The notes beneath the pieces are model-generated. The model was not told the origin of the DNA, ran no database searches, and worked only from the letters and a program-made list of their open reading frames with translations. Position numbers and translations under genes: made by a program. This document shows, one piece after another, positions 47,762 through 59,394 of a DNA stretch of 64,000 nucleotides; the stretch's first letter is position 1; every line of letters starts with the position of its first letter. The stretch is from Megaustenia siamemsis (Eukaryota > Mollusca > Gastropoda > Stylommatophora > Ariophantidae). The stretch lies in NCBI GenBank assembly GCA_032433765.1, contig JAVIAB010000047.1:15789107-15853106 (forward strand), written 5' to 3'.

Positions 47762-47998
47762 TTTGGATAGCTCAGTGGTCAGTGGACTGGGCAAGAATCG
47801 GGTTCGATCCTGATCAACGACTTCCGGGTTCACGCAGCCTTAAATGAGTACCTGATTTTTTTTATTGGAAAGTAAAGCGGCACGGGCTTTACCAACCACT
47901 TGACCCCAATATCAAGTGCCGAAGGTCTGTAAAAGTATGGTCATTACACTTTATTCCCTAGACGCTACGTGGGGTAACGGGGCTCTTTACTTTACTTA
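47762..47998 (+). repeat. SINE S1, plus orientation, best tRNA head
   Basis: A box TAGCTCAGTGG is at 47768-47778 and B box GGTTCGATCC at 47801-47810. The usual body follows: GGGTTCACGCAGCCTTAAAT, AAAGTAAAGCGGCACGGGC, GCCGAAGGTCTGTAAAAGTA, GGGGCTCTTTACTTTACTTA. The A-to-B-box spacing (22 bp) is short for a tRNA gene, and the 3' half of a cloverleaf is missing, so this is a SINE. Confidence 0.85.
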
Positions 47999-48002
47999 CT
48001 TA

Positions 48003-48998
48003 TGGAGAACAACTGACGCTTGTTAGTGCTATGGGAGCTGTAACAACTGACGCTTGTTAGTGTCTATGGGAGCTGTAACAACTGACGCTTGTTAGTGTCT
48101 ATGGGAGCTGTAACAACTGACGCTTGCTAGTGTCTATGGGAGCTGTAACAACTGACGCTTGTTAGTGTCTATGGGAGCTGTAACAACTGACGCTTGTTAG
48201 TGTCTATGGGAGCTGTAACAACTGACGCTTGTTAGTGTCTATGGGAGCTGTAACAACTGACGCTTGTTAGGGTCTGTGGGAGCTGTAACAACTGACGCTT
48301 GTTAGTGTCTATGGGAGCTGTAACAACTGACGCTTGTTAGTGTCTGTGGGAGCTGTAACAACTGACGCTTGTTAGTGTCTATGGGAGCTGTAACAACTGA
48401 CGCTTGTTAGTGTCTGTGGGAGCTGTAACAACTGACGCTTGTTAGTCTCTATGGGAGCTGTAACAACTGACGCTTGTTAGTGTCTGTGGGAGCTGTAACA
48501 ACTGACGCTTGTTAGTCTCTATGGGAGCTGTTACAACTGACGCTTGTTAGTGTCTGTGGGAGCTGTAACAACTGACGCTTGTTAGTGTATATGGGAGCTG
48601 TAACAACTGACGCTTGTTAGTGTCTATGGGAGCTGTAACAACTGACGCTTGTTAGTGTACATGGGAGCTGTAACAACTGACGCTTGTTAGTGTCTATGGG
48701 AGCTGTAACAACTGACGCTTGTTAGTGTCAATGGGAGCTGTAACAACTGACGCTTGTTAGTGTCTATGGGAGCTGTAACAACTGACGCTTGTTAGTGTCT
48801 ATGGGAGCTGTAACAACTGACGCTTGTTAGTGTCTATGGGAGCTGTAACAACTGACGCTTGTTAGTGTCTATGGGAGCTGTAACAACTGACGCTTGTTAG
48901 TGTCTATGGGAGCTGTAACAACTGACGCTTGTTAGTGTCTATGGGAGCTGTTACAACTGACGCCTGTTAGTCTCTATGGGAGCTGTTACAACTGACTG
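48003..48998. repeat. 35-bp minisatellite (about 28 units)
   Basis: Each unit is GGGAGCTGTAACAACTGACG plus CTTGTTAGTGTCTAT. Units with TCTGT alternate with TCTAT between about 48260 and 48560. It begins four bases after the SINE S1 3' end. Confidence 0.95.
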
Positions 48999-49880
48999 CT
49001 CATAGCCATCTACAGATTTACAAACGCCCACGGGCAGAAAATACAAATGTAAAACCTTCCAATAGTGTGACGTTATCAGCTACAGGATCTATAGATAGCT
49101 GATGTCACTCTACCCACATCCGCTCCTGCTCGCAAAGCTGAAAACGTTCCTCTAGTTGAAGTTTTCCCGGGAATTTCCTGTCATCTCGCAGGCCTTTGTA
49201 AATCTACAGATGAATAAGGTCTGGTCGAACTAATCATAGGCCATGCCCTTTTGTGGGGCTGGATCCGATACTGTCCTTTATGTGGCTTCTTGAAATTGAA
49301 AGACAAATTTAGTCGACCGGTTTGGTAACTTAAGATTTCCGTTGAAGTCAAACAACACAAACAAAATATATCAGGAAAAAAAATTAGAATGGAATATTAA
49401 TAATGTTGATAACACTTTGACACATGATAACTTTAGTCAGGGGATATTCAACACACAAATATCATTGTTAAGACCGGTTTTGCTATCTACTGGTATGTAT
49501 GAAAATACGGTCTAGCTGAACCAAGTGTCACGGCACCAAATATGGCACCACTCTTCTATTTGAAATGATCATGGCATCGAATATGCGTGGCTGATTAGTC
49601 ACGGCTATCGAATTTTGAGAGATTTTAGTTTCAACGAAGAAAAAAGTACTGATACCTCTTTACCTGAAATGATTCGTTGATCTGTCGCATCGGAAAGTTT
49701 CCGTTCATAAAAATATCAATTTCTTATTATTGGTCTCCGGTCTAAACAGCCGGAAACTACCATTTCATCCAATAACTGTTTGTCTGCAACGCAAGTATTC
49801 AGCCCTAATCTATCCGGTAGATGCCTGTCTTAATAGTAAAAATACAGATACACATTTTATTCCCTAGTTGTGTTCGCAAC
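48999..49880. other. Unassigned unique DNA
   Basis: No gene, long frame or tandem repeat is visible. About 49660-49740 carries the ATGATTCGTTGATCT.TCG..TCGGAAAG segment that also ends the SINE at 10256-10480. Confidence 0.4.
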
Positions 49881-50060
49881 ACTACTTTTCTATAGATTAA
49901 CATTTCAAAGGTTTCAATTTTCTGCTCTGGTTTCTTATTTAATGTCCATGTTTCTGCAACATACAGAAAAGTTGAGTAAATATAACGTTTTACTATTTTA
50001 ACTTTAGCTCTGATGTTACTTGCTATGGTGTTGTTATATTTTCCATGTAGTTAAAATTGC
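49880..50060 (-). pseudogene. RTE-type LINE fragment
   Basis: The reverse complement encodes a stretch like FSTFLYVAETWTLNKKPEQK.IETFE, matching the LYGAETWTLDK region of the copy at 41215. It is short and frameshifted. Confidence 0.6.
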
Positions 50061-50114
50061 TTTTTGTGATTCCTATTCTTCTGTTTATTTATGTCTTACA
50101 CTTTCCATAGTTTA

Positions 50115-50545
50115 TTATCATCATAATCATCAAGTACCAAGCCTACTGGCGTAGGTGATCATGTCTCTCCACAACTTTCGATCACGACAGTTATTTATCA
50201 TTTCTGTTGTTGACCTACTGCCAAGCCATCTCTTAAGCTGTCTAGTATCTTTTCTCTTTGCTTCCCTCAGTCTCTTCGTCCCTCAATTGTCCCAGTTGTT
50301 ATAATATATTCCAGCTGTTCTCTTCTCATTTAATGACCAAAAAATTATGATTGTTTCTTTTTAATATTGGAAATTATCTCTCTTTTTGCTTTGGACTCTT
50401 TCAGAACGTTTTCATTACTCTTCTTAGTTGTCCACGGTATTCTCAATATTCTTCTATAAAACCACATTTCTGCAGCCTCCAGTGATTTTCTTGTCTGTTG
50501 TCCTATTGTCCATGATTCACATCCATATGTTAAAACTGGTAAAGT
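50115..50545 (-). pseudogene. RTE-type LINE 3' fragment with (GAT)n tail
   Basis: It starts at ATCATCATAATCATCAAGTACC, the minus-strand 3' end. Read in reverse it contains the conserved C-terminal DMITYAS.., RGRD..RQREKI and GHxxRREQLEYI elements, and further on SWTIGQQTRKSLEAAEMWFY. It has several frame breaks and is related to 62925-63450. Confidence 0.75.
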
Positions 50546-50995
50546 TTATTATATAAGCATGTTCAAGATAGCTATACTCTTGAACGCTTTCTAGGTTCTA
50601 GGGAAGTCACATTTTTTTGTTAAAAGTTCCTAATTTTGACTTTAAGATAGCTATCTCTTCATAAACAGAGCTGTACCAGTTGATGAACCTTCCGCCTAAA
50701 AAATCCGAATTCAGCAACATTAACATGGGTATTGCTTTCCCTCTTCGATCTATATTCTCTTGGCTAAACTAGTTCCTAGTTAATCTGTGATAATCCACAT
50801 GTAAACCAAAATAATGGGACTCAGCGCCACGAAGGGAGAAAGCAAGAAAAGCATCGTCAACGAAAACGAACTCAACACGATCAATCAATGCAGGAGAAAC
50901 AATATGTAGCCAAACGCTTGGATGGTTGCTGGAACGGGTGGCCAAGCGGATATGGGAATACTCCAAAAGCGGTGATGGCACTCCGAACATGAAGT
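50546..50995. other. Unassigned DNA
   Basis: No recognisable gene. A 73-codon minus-strand frame (50990-50769) has no known motif. The text is not tandemly repeated. Confidence 0.3.
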
Positions 50996-51238
50996 AAAAA
51001 AAGTAAAGAGCCCCGTCACGTCAAGTGGCGTATAGGGAATATGGTGTTAGTGACCATACATTTTGCAGACCTTCAGCACATGATTTTTTGGGGTAATGTG
51101 GTCGGTATTACGCCCGTGCCACTTTATTTCCCAGAAAAAAAATCCGGTACCCATTTAAGGCTGGGTGAACCCGCAAGCCGTCGGTTGGGATTGAACCCTA
51201 TCTCTTGTCCTTTGTAGTACAGTTCACTAAAGTCCGAG
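50996..51238 (-). repeat. SINE S1, near full-length
   Basis: It runs from AGTAAAGAGCCCCGTCACGT through GGTAATGTGGTCGGTATTACG and CCCATTTAAGGCTGGGTGAA to TTGTCCTTTGTAGTACAG, with a degraded A box. This is the clearest consensus copy for the 3' body. Confidence 0.88.
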
Positions 51239-51720
51239 AATAAGGCTAAATTTAATCTGTCAGCGGGTAAATGCAGAATAATTTTGACACAAGAGATTAT
51301 AGTCGTTTCAGCCGATCGTCGCTGTCTGGTCTCTTATTTCCGGATCCTATCAAATCATATGACAAGTCACAGTCTAATACCTTGTCTAAATCGCCGTCCA
51401 CATATATAATTGATTTTATTATCAGTGGGCATTTCTTACAGATCGACACGGCAAAGACACCATCAACAATAGGACTAAAAGGGATCAACGACTCATATCT
51501 AATTGTTTTGCACCAGGATAAGCGGATCAAGATACTACTTCAAATCCTCATGGTTGCTATGGAAACAGACTAACCAACCGGATTATGCGAGTAAGCGTCG
51601 AAGTGCTATCACAGCTCGATACTCACAAATACCGTACTGGAGGTCTATGTCTCAAGATCTATCCTTATGACTCGCCTTCATTTCTAACGTGTGCCCGATG
51701 GTTCTCTGTAAAGAAAAATA
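51239..51720. other. Unassigned DNA between two SINEs
   Basis: A 100-codon plus-strand frame at 51271-51573 begins MQNNFDTRDYSRFSRSSLSG. I recognise no domain, signal or homologue, and the opposite strand is also open for 77 codons. It is not called as a gene. Confidence 0.3.
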
Positions 51721-51985
51721 AAAGTAAAAAGCACAGTCACGCAATTTGGGGTGTAGGGAATACGGTGTTAGTGACCATACTTTTTCAGACTGTCAACACA
51801 TGATTTTTGGGGCAATGTGGTCGGTATTACGCTCATACCGATTTACTTTCTCAGAAAAAAATCCGGTACCCACTTAAGGCTGAGTGAAACCCGGAGCCTT
51901 GTCGGTCCGAAAAATAATTCGCAACTTCTAGGGATCGAACACGGACCCTTTACCGGAGAAGCGAGCTGACTAACCACTAAGCACA
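51721..51985 (-). repeat. SINE S1-related copy with a different tRNA head
   Basis: The body matches S1 (TAGGGAATACGGTGTTAGTG, GCAATGTGGTCGGTATTACG). The distal end differs: CTAGGGATCGAACACGG and CGAGCTGACTAACCACTAAG, the complements of a B box (TTCGATCC) and an A box. It looks like a second S1 subfamily. Confidence 0.75.
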
Positions 51986-52104
51986 AGGAGATAAACACTG
52001 GAGATAAGCACATGTATAATATATACAATATCGCGTGGGTTTGTGAGTAAAGCCGTGGGAAACAAACAATGAAAAGAAAATGGTATTAAACAGCTAAACC
52101 TGTA

Positions 52105-52545
52105 TAGACTTCCGGTCAATATGGTGGATATGCGGCAGGAACCATTGAGGCTCAGTCTGATAAGTGTTCCTTATTAGAGTTTCCTCATATTCCAAGTCTG
52201 GCTTGCTGTCGAGGCTACTGAGTTTAGAGGTTCTGTGAACACCGTGAGCTGTGTTTTTCATCCGGATCGTGTTTCCATATTCCGATTGCTTATTATGAAT
52301 ATTGATATCGTATGACGAAGGACAGTTCAGCTGCGTTCACTTTCGGTGCCGCTCCGCCTTATGTTTTTGGCGTGTGCTGTAGCTGCTATGATGGGGAATG
52401 CAGTTGCCTTTCTTTGTTTGGATCTTTCAATGAGATGAGTTTTAATTCGGATGATTCCACTGGCACGGGCGGTTGAGCAATCATGGATTTTAATTTGCAG
52501 TGATACCGGGGCCTTCGACTAACCATAACTATAACAAACCTATAG
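52105..52545 (-). repeat. Interspersed repeat R2, copy 2
   Basis: This is the reverse complement of 42712-43145: GCGGCAGGAACCATTGAGGC, TGAGCTGTGTTTTTCATCCG, GAATGCAGTTGCCTTTC, GAGTTTTAATTCGGATGATT, GCAGTGATACCGGGGCCTTC. It is directly followed by R1, again in plus orientation. Confidence 0.7.
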
Positions 52546-52554
52546 AGATGCAGA

Positions 52555-52865
52555 AGAAGCCAAGGCACCTGACTGCACCAGAGCTGAAGTTGTCAACGAA
52601 TCACAGCTGATCGTCTGCTCCAGGATCGGTTAACTAGAACCATCCTGATCCAACTCCACATGTTCCTATAGCAACAGACTAACAGATCTAGTCTGGCCAA
52701 GTGAGTACGGCTCGAAAGGGAAGGCAACTTCGTGTTCAAAAATGCCTTGTTGAAGTCGGAAGTGTTGGGCTGAAAGACACACATTTCACAGATCTACTGA
52801 AAACCACAACACAACGCATACACGCTTACTAAAAGTAATTTTAATGGTGGATGATACAGAGGTTC
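52555..52865 (+). repeat. Interspersed repeat R1, copy 5
   Basis: It contains AGAGCTGAAGTTGTCAACGA, ACAGACTAACAGATCTAGTC, AATGCCTTGTTGAAGTCGGA and AAAACCACAACACAACGC, and ends TTTTAATGGTGGATGATACA. Confidence 0.72.
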
Positions 52866-53212
52866 CCAAAATCATGTGGTGAAAGCAAGCAGGAGATACA
52901 GTAGCAGTCTTTGTTACATCCTTCAGGTTTAGGGACAACTGTTGTCTGTACAGCTGATCAGATCAATGATAAGTTCATACTTTGAACTTTAGTTTCTTAG
53001 AAATGAAAACATAAAAGGTGTTCAGTGAAAACTTCCGGACGTTTGTTCTGAAGTTCATTTCCGCTGCATTTCTTTGATTTTTCATTCTGGACGAGTTCAC
53101 TATATGGTGAAGGTTGGGTACTGTCTGCATACACTCGGGCTTATAGATTCAGCGACGGTTTTGCTTCAAGTTGCTGCCTGCTATTAGCTTATACCTTCGG
53201 TCCATGATGACA
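52866..53212. other. Unassigned DNA
   Basis: No gene, repeat or signal is recognised between R1 and the first 25-bp array. Confidence 0.4.
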
Positions 53213-54925
53213 TGTCCCAATAGATCGTCTTATTTTTGAACCCTAATGTATTGTCTTATCTTGAACACTAATGTATTGTCTTATCTTGAACACTAATGTA
53301 TTGCCTTATCTTGAACACTAATGTATTGTCTTATCTTGAACACTAATGTATTGCCTTATCTTGAACACTAATGTATTGTCTTATCTTGAACACTAATGTA
53401 TTGCCTTATCTTGAACACTAATGTATTGTCTTACTTTGAACACTAATGTATTGCCTTATCTTGAACACTAATGTATTGTCTTATCTTGAACACTAATGTA
53501 TTGCCTTATCTTGAACACTAATGTATTGTCTTATCTTGAACACTAATGTATTGCCTTATCTTGAACACTAATGTATTGTCTTATCTTGAACACTAATGTA
53601 TTGTCTTATCTTGAACACTAATGTATTGTCTTATCTTGAACACTAATGTATTGTCTTATCTTGAACACTAATGTATTGTCTTATCTTGAACACTAATGTA
53701 TTGTCTTATCTTGAACACTAATGTATTGTCTTATCTTGAACACTAATGTATTGCCTTATCTTGAACACTAATGTATTGTCTTATCTTGAACACTAATGTA
53801 TTGCCTTATCTTGAACACTAATGTATTGTCTTATCTTGAACACTAATGTATTGCCTTATCTTGAACACTAATGTATTGTCTTATCTTGAACACTAATGTA
53901 TTGCCTTATCTTGAACACTAATGTATTGTCTTATCTTGAACACTAATGTATTGTCTTATCTTGAACACTAATGTATTGTCTTATCTTGAACACTAATGTA
54001 TTGCCTTATCTTGAACACTAATGTATTGTCTTATCTTGAACACTAATGTATTGTCTTATCTTGAACACTAATGTATTGCCTTATCTTGAACACTAATGTA
54101 TTGTCTTATCTTGAACACTAATGTATTGTCTTATCTTGAACACTAATGTATTGTCTTATCTTGAACACTAATGTATTGCCTTATCTTGAACACTAATGTA
54201 TTGTCTTATCTTGAACACTAATGTATTGTCTTATCTTGAACACTAATGTATTGTCTTATCTTGAACACTAATGTATTGTCTTATCTTGAACACTAATGTA
54301 TTGCCTTATCTTGAACACTAATGTATTGTCTTATCTTGAACACTAATGTATTGCCTTATCTTGAACACTAATGTATTGTCTTATCTTGAACACTAATGTA
54401 TTGCCTTATCTTGAACACTAATGTATTGTCTTATCTTGAACACTAATGTATTGCCTTATCTTGAACACTAATGTATTGTCTTATCTTGAACACTAATGTA
54501 TTTCCTTATCTTGAACACTAATGTATTGTCTTATCTTGAACACTAATGTATTGTCTTATCTTGAACACTAATGTATTGTCTTATCTTGAACACTAATGTA
54601 TTGTCTTATCTTGAACACTAATGTATTGTCTTATCTTGAACACTAATGTATTGCCTTATCTTGAACACTAATGTATTGTCTTATCTTGAACACTAATGTA
54701 TTGCCTTATCTTGAACACTAATGTATTGTCTTATCTTGAACACTAATGTATTGTCTTATCTTGAACACTAATGTATTGCCTTATCTTGAACACTAATGTA
54801 TTGTCTTATCTTGAACACTAATGTATTGTCTTATCTTGAACACTAATGTATTGTCTTATCTTGAACACTAATGTATTGTCTTATCTTGAACACTAATGTA
54901 TTGTCTTATCTTGAACACTAATGTA
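53213..54925. repeat. 25-bp minisatellite A (about 68 units)
   Basis: Units are CACTAATGTATTG plus T/C, then CTTATCTTGAA. TTGTC and TTGCC versions alternate over long stretches (a 50-bp dimer), while other stretches are pure TTGTC. One unit has TTTCC (about 54501). Confidence 0.96.
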
Positions 54926-54949
54926 GGATCTTACCTTTAACATTAGGTA

Positions 54950-55745
54950 TATCGTAATTTGCGATCTGCGGATGACACAGTCTCTATAGCAGAGATAGAG
55001 AATGAACTAAAAGAAATGACAGACATAACAGTAAAACAAAAAAAAAAGCAACAAGAAAAGTCTCAGTCTGAAGGTAAGAAACCAGAAGTAATGGTCATAT
55101 CGAAGAAACAATCATCACCATCATGCTGCATAAAAATTAACAGGATAAATCTGAAATAAGTGCAACATGTCAAATACTTGGACACAATAACATCAGATAT
55201 AAGATGCACCACACAAATAAAAAGCAGAATAGCTCATGCCAAAATAGCATTTCAGAAAATTAAAAACGTCTTATGCAACAAATCTATGTCAATAGAAGTG
55301 AGAAAGAGGGTTCATCGGAGCTATACAGAGCCAATTCTGAATATGGAAGCGAATCATGGACAGTTAACAAACAAATGAAAAGATGATAAAAGGCCACAGA
55401 GATGGGATTTCTCAGAAGAATGTTGAAAGTTCCCTGGACAGCTATATAGACCAATGAGGAAATTCTCAAAGAGGCCAACACAAAAAGAGAGGTGCTAATA
55501 AACATCAGAACAATCAACATTTTGCGAGCACATCATGAGAAGAGGAAAGTTGGAATACTTGGTTGGATCTGGCAAAATACAGGGAAGGAGAGATCGCGGA
55601 CAACAAAGAGAGAAAATACTAGATAGATTTGTGTCTTGGCATGGAAAACATTAAGCTTCAGAATTGATACGATGCACGGTGGATAGAAGATTGTGGAAGG
55701 ACATGATCGTCTACGATTACCGGTATGGCACATGATGATGATGAT
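54950..55745 (+). pseudogene. RTE-type LINE 3' fragment between two 25-bp arrays
   Basis: It begins at the RT C-motif region (RSADDTVSIAEIENEL, an ADDT variant), then KPEVMVISKKQS, QHVKYLDTITSDIRC and RVHRSYTEPILNMEAN. Later frames read MGFLRRMLKVPW, GRRDRGQQREKILD and VDRRLWKDMIVYDYRYGT, with a (GAT)n tail. It is broken into several frames. The 5' truncation falls in the RT domain. Confidence 0.85.
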
Positions 55746-57825
55746 AATAATGTTTCGTCCTAACTAGAACTCTGTTGTATCGTCCTAGGTAGAACTCTGT
55801 TGTATCGTCCTTACTAGAACTCTGTTGTATCGTCCTTACTAGAACTCTGTTGTATCGTCCTTACTAGAACTCTGTTGTATCGTCCTAGGTAGAACTCTGT
55901 TTTATCGTTCTAACTAGAACTCTGTTGTATCGTCCTACCTAGAACTCTGTTGTATCGTCCTTACTAGAACTCTGTTGTATCGTCCTTACTAGAACTCTGT
56001 TGTATCGTCCTACCTAGAACACTGTTGTATCGTCCTTACTAGAACTCTGTTGTATCGTCCTTACTAGAACTCTGTTGTATCGTCCTTACTAGAACTCTGT
56101 TGTATCGTCCTAGGTAGAACTCTGTTTTATCGTTCTAACTAGAACTCTGTTGTATCGTCCTACCTAGAACTCTGTTGTATCGTCCTACCTAGAACACTGT
56201 TGTATCGTCCTTACTAGAACTCTGTTGTATCGTCCTTACTAGAACTCTGTTGTATCGTCCTACCTAGAACTCTGTTGTATCGTCCTTACTAGAACTCTGT
56301 TGTATCGTCCTTACTAGAACTCTGTTGTATCGTCCTAGGTAGAACTCTGTTTTATCGTTCTAACTAGAACTCTGTTGTATCGTCCTTACTAGAACTCTGT
56401 TGTATCGTCCTAGGTAGAACTCTGTTGTATTGTCCTACCTAGAACACTGTTGTATCGTCCTACCTAGAACTCTGTTGTATCGTCCTTACTAGAACTCTGT
56501 TGTATCGTCCTTACTAGAACTCTGTTGTATCGTCCTTACTAGAACTCTGTTGTATCGTCCTTACTAGAACTCTGTTGTATCGTCCTTACTAGAACTCTGT
56601 TGTATCGTCCTAGGTAGAACTCTGTTTTATCGTTCTAACTAGAACTCTGTTGTATCGTCCTTACTAGAACTCTGTTGTATCGTCCTAGGTAGAACTCTGT
56701 TTTATCGTTCTAACTAGAACTCTGTTGTATCGTCCTACCTAGAACTCTGTTGTATCGTCCTACCTAGAACTCTGTTGTATCGTCCTTACTAGAACTCTGT
56801 TGTATCGTCCTACCTAGAACTCTGTTGTATCGTCCTTACTAGAACTCTGTTGTATTGTCCTTACTAGAACTCTGTTGTATTGTCCTTACTAGAACTCTGT
56901 TGTATCGTCCTACCTAGAACTCTGTTGTATCGTCCTAGGTAGAACTCTGTTGTATCGTCCTAGGTAGAACTCTGTTGTATCGTCCTAGGTAGAACTCTGT
57001 TGTATCGTCCTAGGTAGAACTCTGTTGTATCGTCCTTACTAGAACTCTGTTGTATCGTCCTTACTAGAACTCTGTTGTATCGTCCTAGGTAGAACTCTGT
57101 TGTATCGTCCTTACTAGAACTCTGTTGTATCGTCCTACCTAGAACTCTGTTGTATCGTCCTAGGTAGAACTCTGTTGTATCGTCCTTACTAGAACTCTGT
57201 TGTATCGTCCTACCTAGAACTCTGTTGTATCGTCCTTACTAGAACTCTGTCTTATCGTTGTAACTAGAACACTGTTGTATCGTCCTAACTAGAACACTGT
57301 TGTATCGTCCTTACTAGAACTCTGTTGTATCGTCCTAACTAGAACACTGTTGTATCGTCCTAACTAGAACACTGTTGTATTGTCCTACCTAGAACACTGT
57401 TGTATCGTCCTAACTAGAACACTGTTGTATTGTCCTACCTAGAACACTGTTGTATCGTCCTAACTAGAACACTGTTGTATTGTCCTACCTAGAACACTGT
57501 TGTATCGTCCTAACTAGAACACTGTTGTATTGTCCTACCTAGAACACTGTTGTATCGTCCTTACTAGAACTCTGTCTTATCGTTGTAACTAGAACACTGT
57601 TGTATCGTCCTAACTAGAACACTGTTGTATTGTCCTACCTAGAACACTGTTGTATCGTCCTACCTAGAACTCTGTTGTATTGTCCTACCTAGAACTCTGT
57701 TGTATCGTCCTAACTAGAACTCTGTTGTATTGTCCTACCTAGAACTCTGTTGTATTGTCCTACCTAGAACTCTGTTGTATCGTCCTACCTAGAACTCTGT
57801 TGTATCGTCCTAACTAGAACTATGT

Positions 57826-57930
57826 GCCACTGAGTACGGGTTCGATCCCGCTTCGGACCATATATTGTTCTTCGTTTTTTTCTATTGTTGTTTGTCTGTC
57901 AATTTTTCCGAGTGCTAACACACACTCCTT
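57826..57930 (+). repeat. tRNA-SINE fragment inside minisatellite B, copy 1
   Basis: GCCACTGAGTACGGGTTCGA supplies the B box and is followed by TCCCGCTTCGGACCATAT and a T-rich body. The A-box end is missing. It is related to the SINE at 10256. Confidence 0.75.
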
Positions 57931-58260
57931 TGTTGTATTATTCCCTAACTAGAACTATGTTGTATCGTCCTAACTAGAACTCTGTTGTATCGTCCTAACT
58001 AGAACTCTGTTGTATCGTCCTACCTAGAACACTGTTGTATCGTCCTAACTAGAACTCTGTTGTATCGTCCTAACTAGAACTCTGTTGTATCGTCCTAACT
58101 AGAACTCTGTTGTATCGTCCTACCTAGAACTCTGTTGTATTGTCCTAACTAGAACTCTGTTGTATTGTCCTACCTAGAACACTGTTGTATTGTCCTACCT
58201 AGAACTCTGTTGTATCGTCCTACCTAGAACTCTGTTGTATCGTCCTAACTAGAACTATGT

Positions 58261-58366
58261 GCCACTGAGTACGGGTTCGATCCCGCTTCGGACCATATAT
58301 TGTTCTTCGTTTTTTTCTATTGTTGTTTGTCTGTCAATTTTTCCGAGTGCTAACACATACTCCTTT
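58261..58366 (+). repeat. tRNA-SINE fragment inside minisatellite B, copy 2
   Basis: It is nearly identical to the copy 435 bp upstream, including the array units on both sides, so it arose by block duplication and not by a second insertion. Confidence 0.8.
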
Positions 58367-59394
58367 GTTCTATTATTCCCTAACTAGAACTATGTTGTAT
58401 CGTCCTAACTAGAACTCTGTTGTATCGTCCTAACTAGAACTCTGTTGTATCGTCCTACCTAGAACACTGTTGTATCGTCCTAACTAGAACTCTGTTGTAT
58501 CGTCCTAACTAGAACTCTGTTGTATCGTCCTAACTAGAACTCTGTTGTATTGTCCTACCTAGAACTCTGTTGTATTGTCCTAACTAGAACTCTGTTGTAT
58601 TGTCCTAACTAGAACTCTGTTGTATTGTCCTAACTAGAACTCTGTTGTATTGTCCTAACTAGAACTCTGCTGTATCGTCCTAACTAGAACTCTGTTGTAT
58701 CGTCCTACCTAGAACTCTGTTGTATTGTCCTACCTAGAACTCTGTTGTATTGTCCTACCTAGAACTCTGTTGTATCGTCCTACCTAGAACTCTGTTGTAT
58801 TGTCCTATCTAGAACTCTGTTGTATTGTCCTACCTAGAACTCTGTTGTATTGTCCTACCTAGAACTCTGTTGTATCGTCCTACCTAAAACTCTGTTGTAT
58901 TGTCCTACCTAGAACTCTGTTGTATTGTCCTACCTAGAACTCTGTTGTATTGTCCTACCTAGAACTCTGTTGTATTGTCCTACCTAGAACTCTGTTGTAT
59001 CGTCCTACCTAAAACTCTGTTGTATTGTCCTACCTAGAACTCTGTTGTATTGTCCTACCTAGAACTCTGTTGTATTGTCCTAACTAGAACTCTGTTGTAT
59101 TGTCCTACCTAGAACTCTGTTGTATTGTCCTACCTAGAACACTGTTGTATCGTCCTACCTAGAACTCTGTTGTATCGTCCTACCTAGAACTCTGTTGTAT
59201 TGCCCTACCTAGAACTCTGTTGTATTGTCCTACCTAGAACTCTGTTGTATTGTCCTACCTAGAACTCTGTTGTATTGTCCTACCTAGAACTCTGTTGTAT
59301 TGTCCTACCTAGAACTCTGTTGTATTGTCCTACCTAGAACTCTGTTGTATTGTCCTACCTAGAACTCTGTTGTATTGTCCTACCTAGAACTCTG

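Larger units (their letters stand above)
55746..59394. repeat. 25-bp minisatellite B (about 137 units plus two SINE pieces)
   Basis: Units are AGAACTCTGTTGTATCGTCC plus TAACT, TTACT, TACCT or TAGGT. The left half is rich in TTACT and TAGGT, the right half in TACCT and TTGTATTG. SINE pieces interrupt it near 57826-57930 and 58261-58366. Confidence 0.96.

Noticed and set aside
47762..47830. Functional tRNA gene
   Set aside because: A and B boxes are present, but no cloverleaf or acceptor stem can be formed and the body matches a dispersed SINE.
51271..51573. 100-codon open frame between SINEs
   Set aside because: No recognisable motif, the opposite strand is also open, and there is no splice or promoter support.
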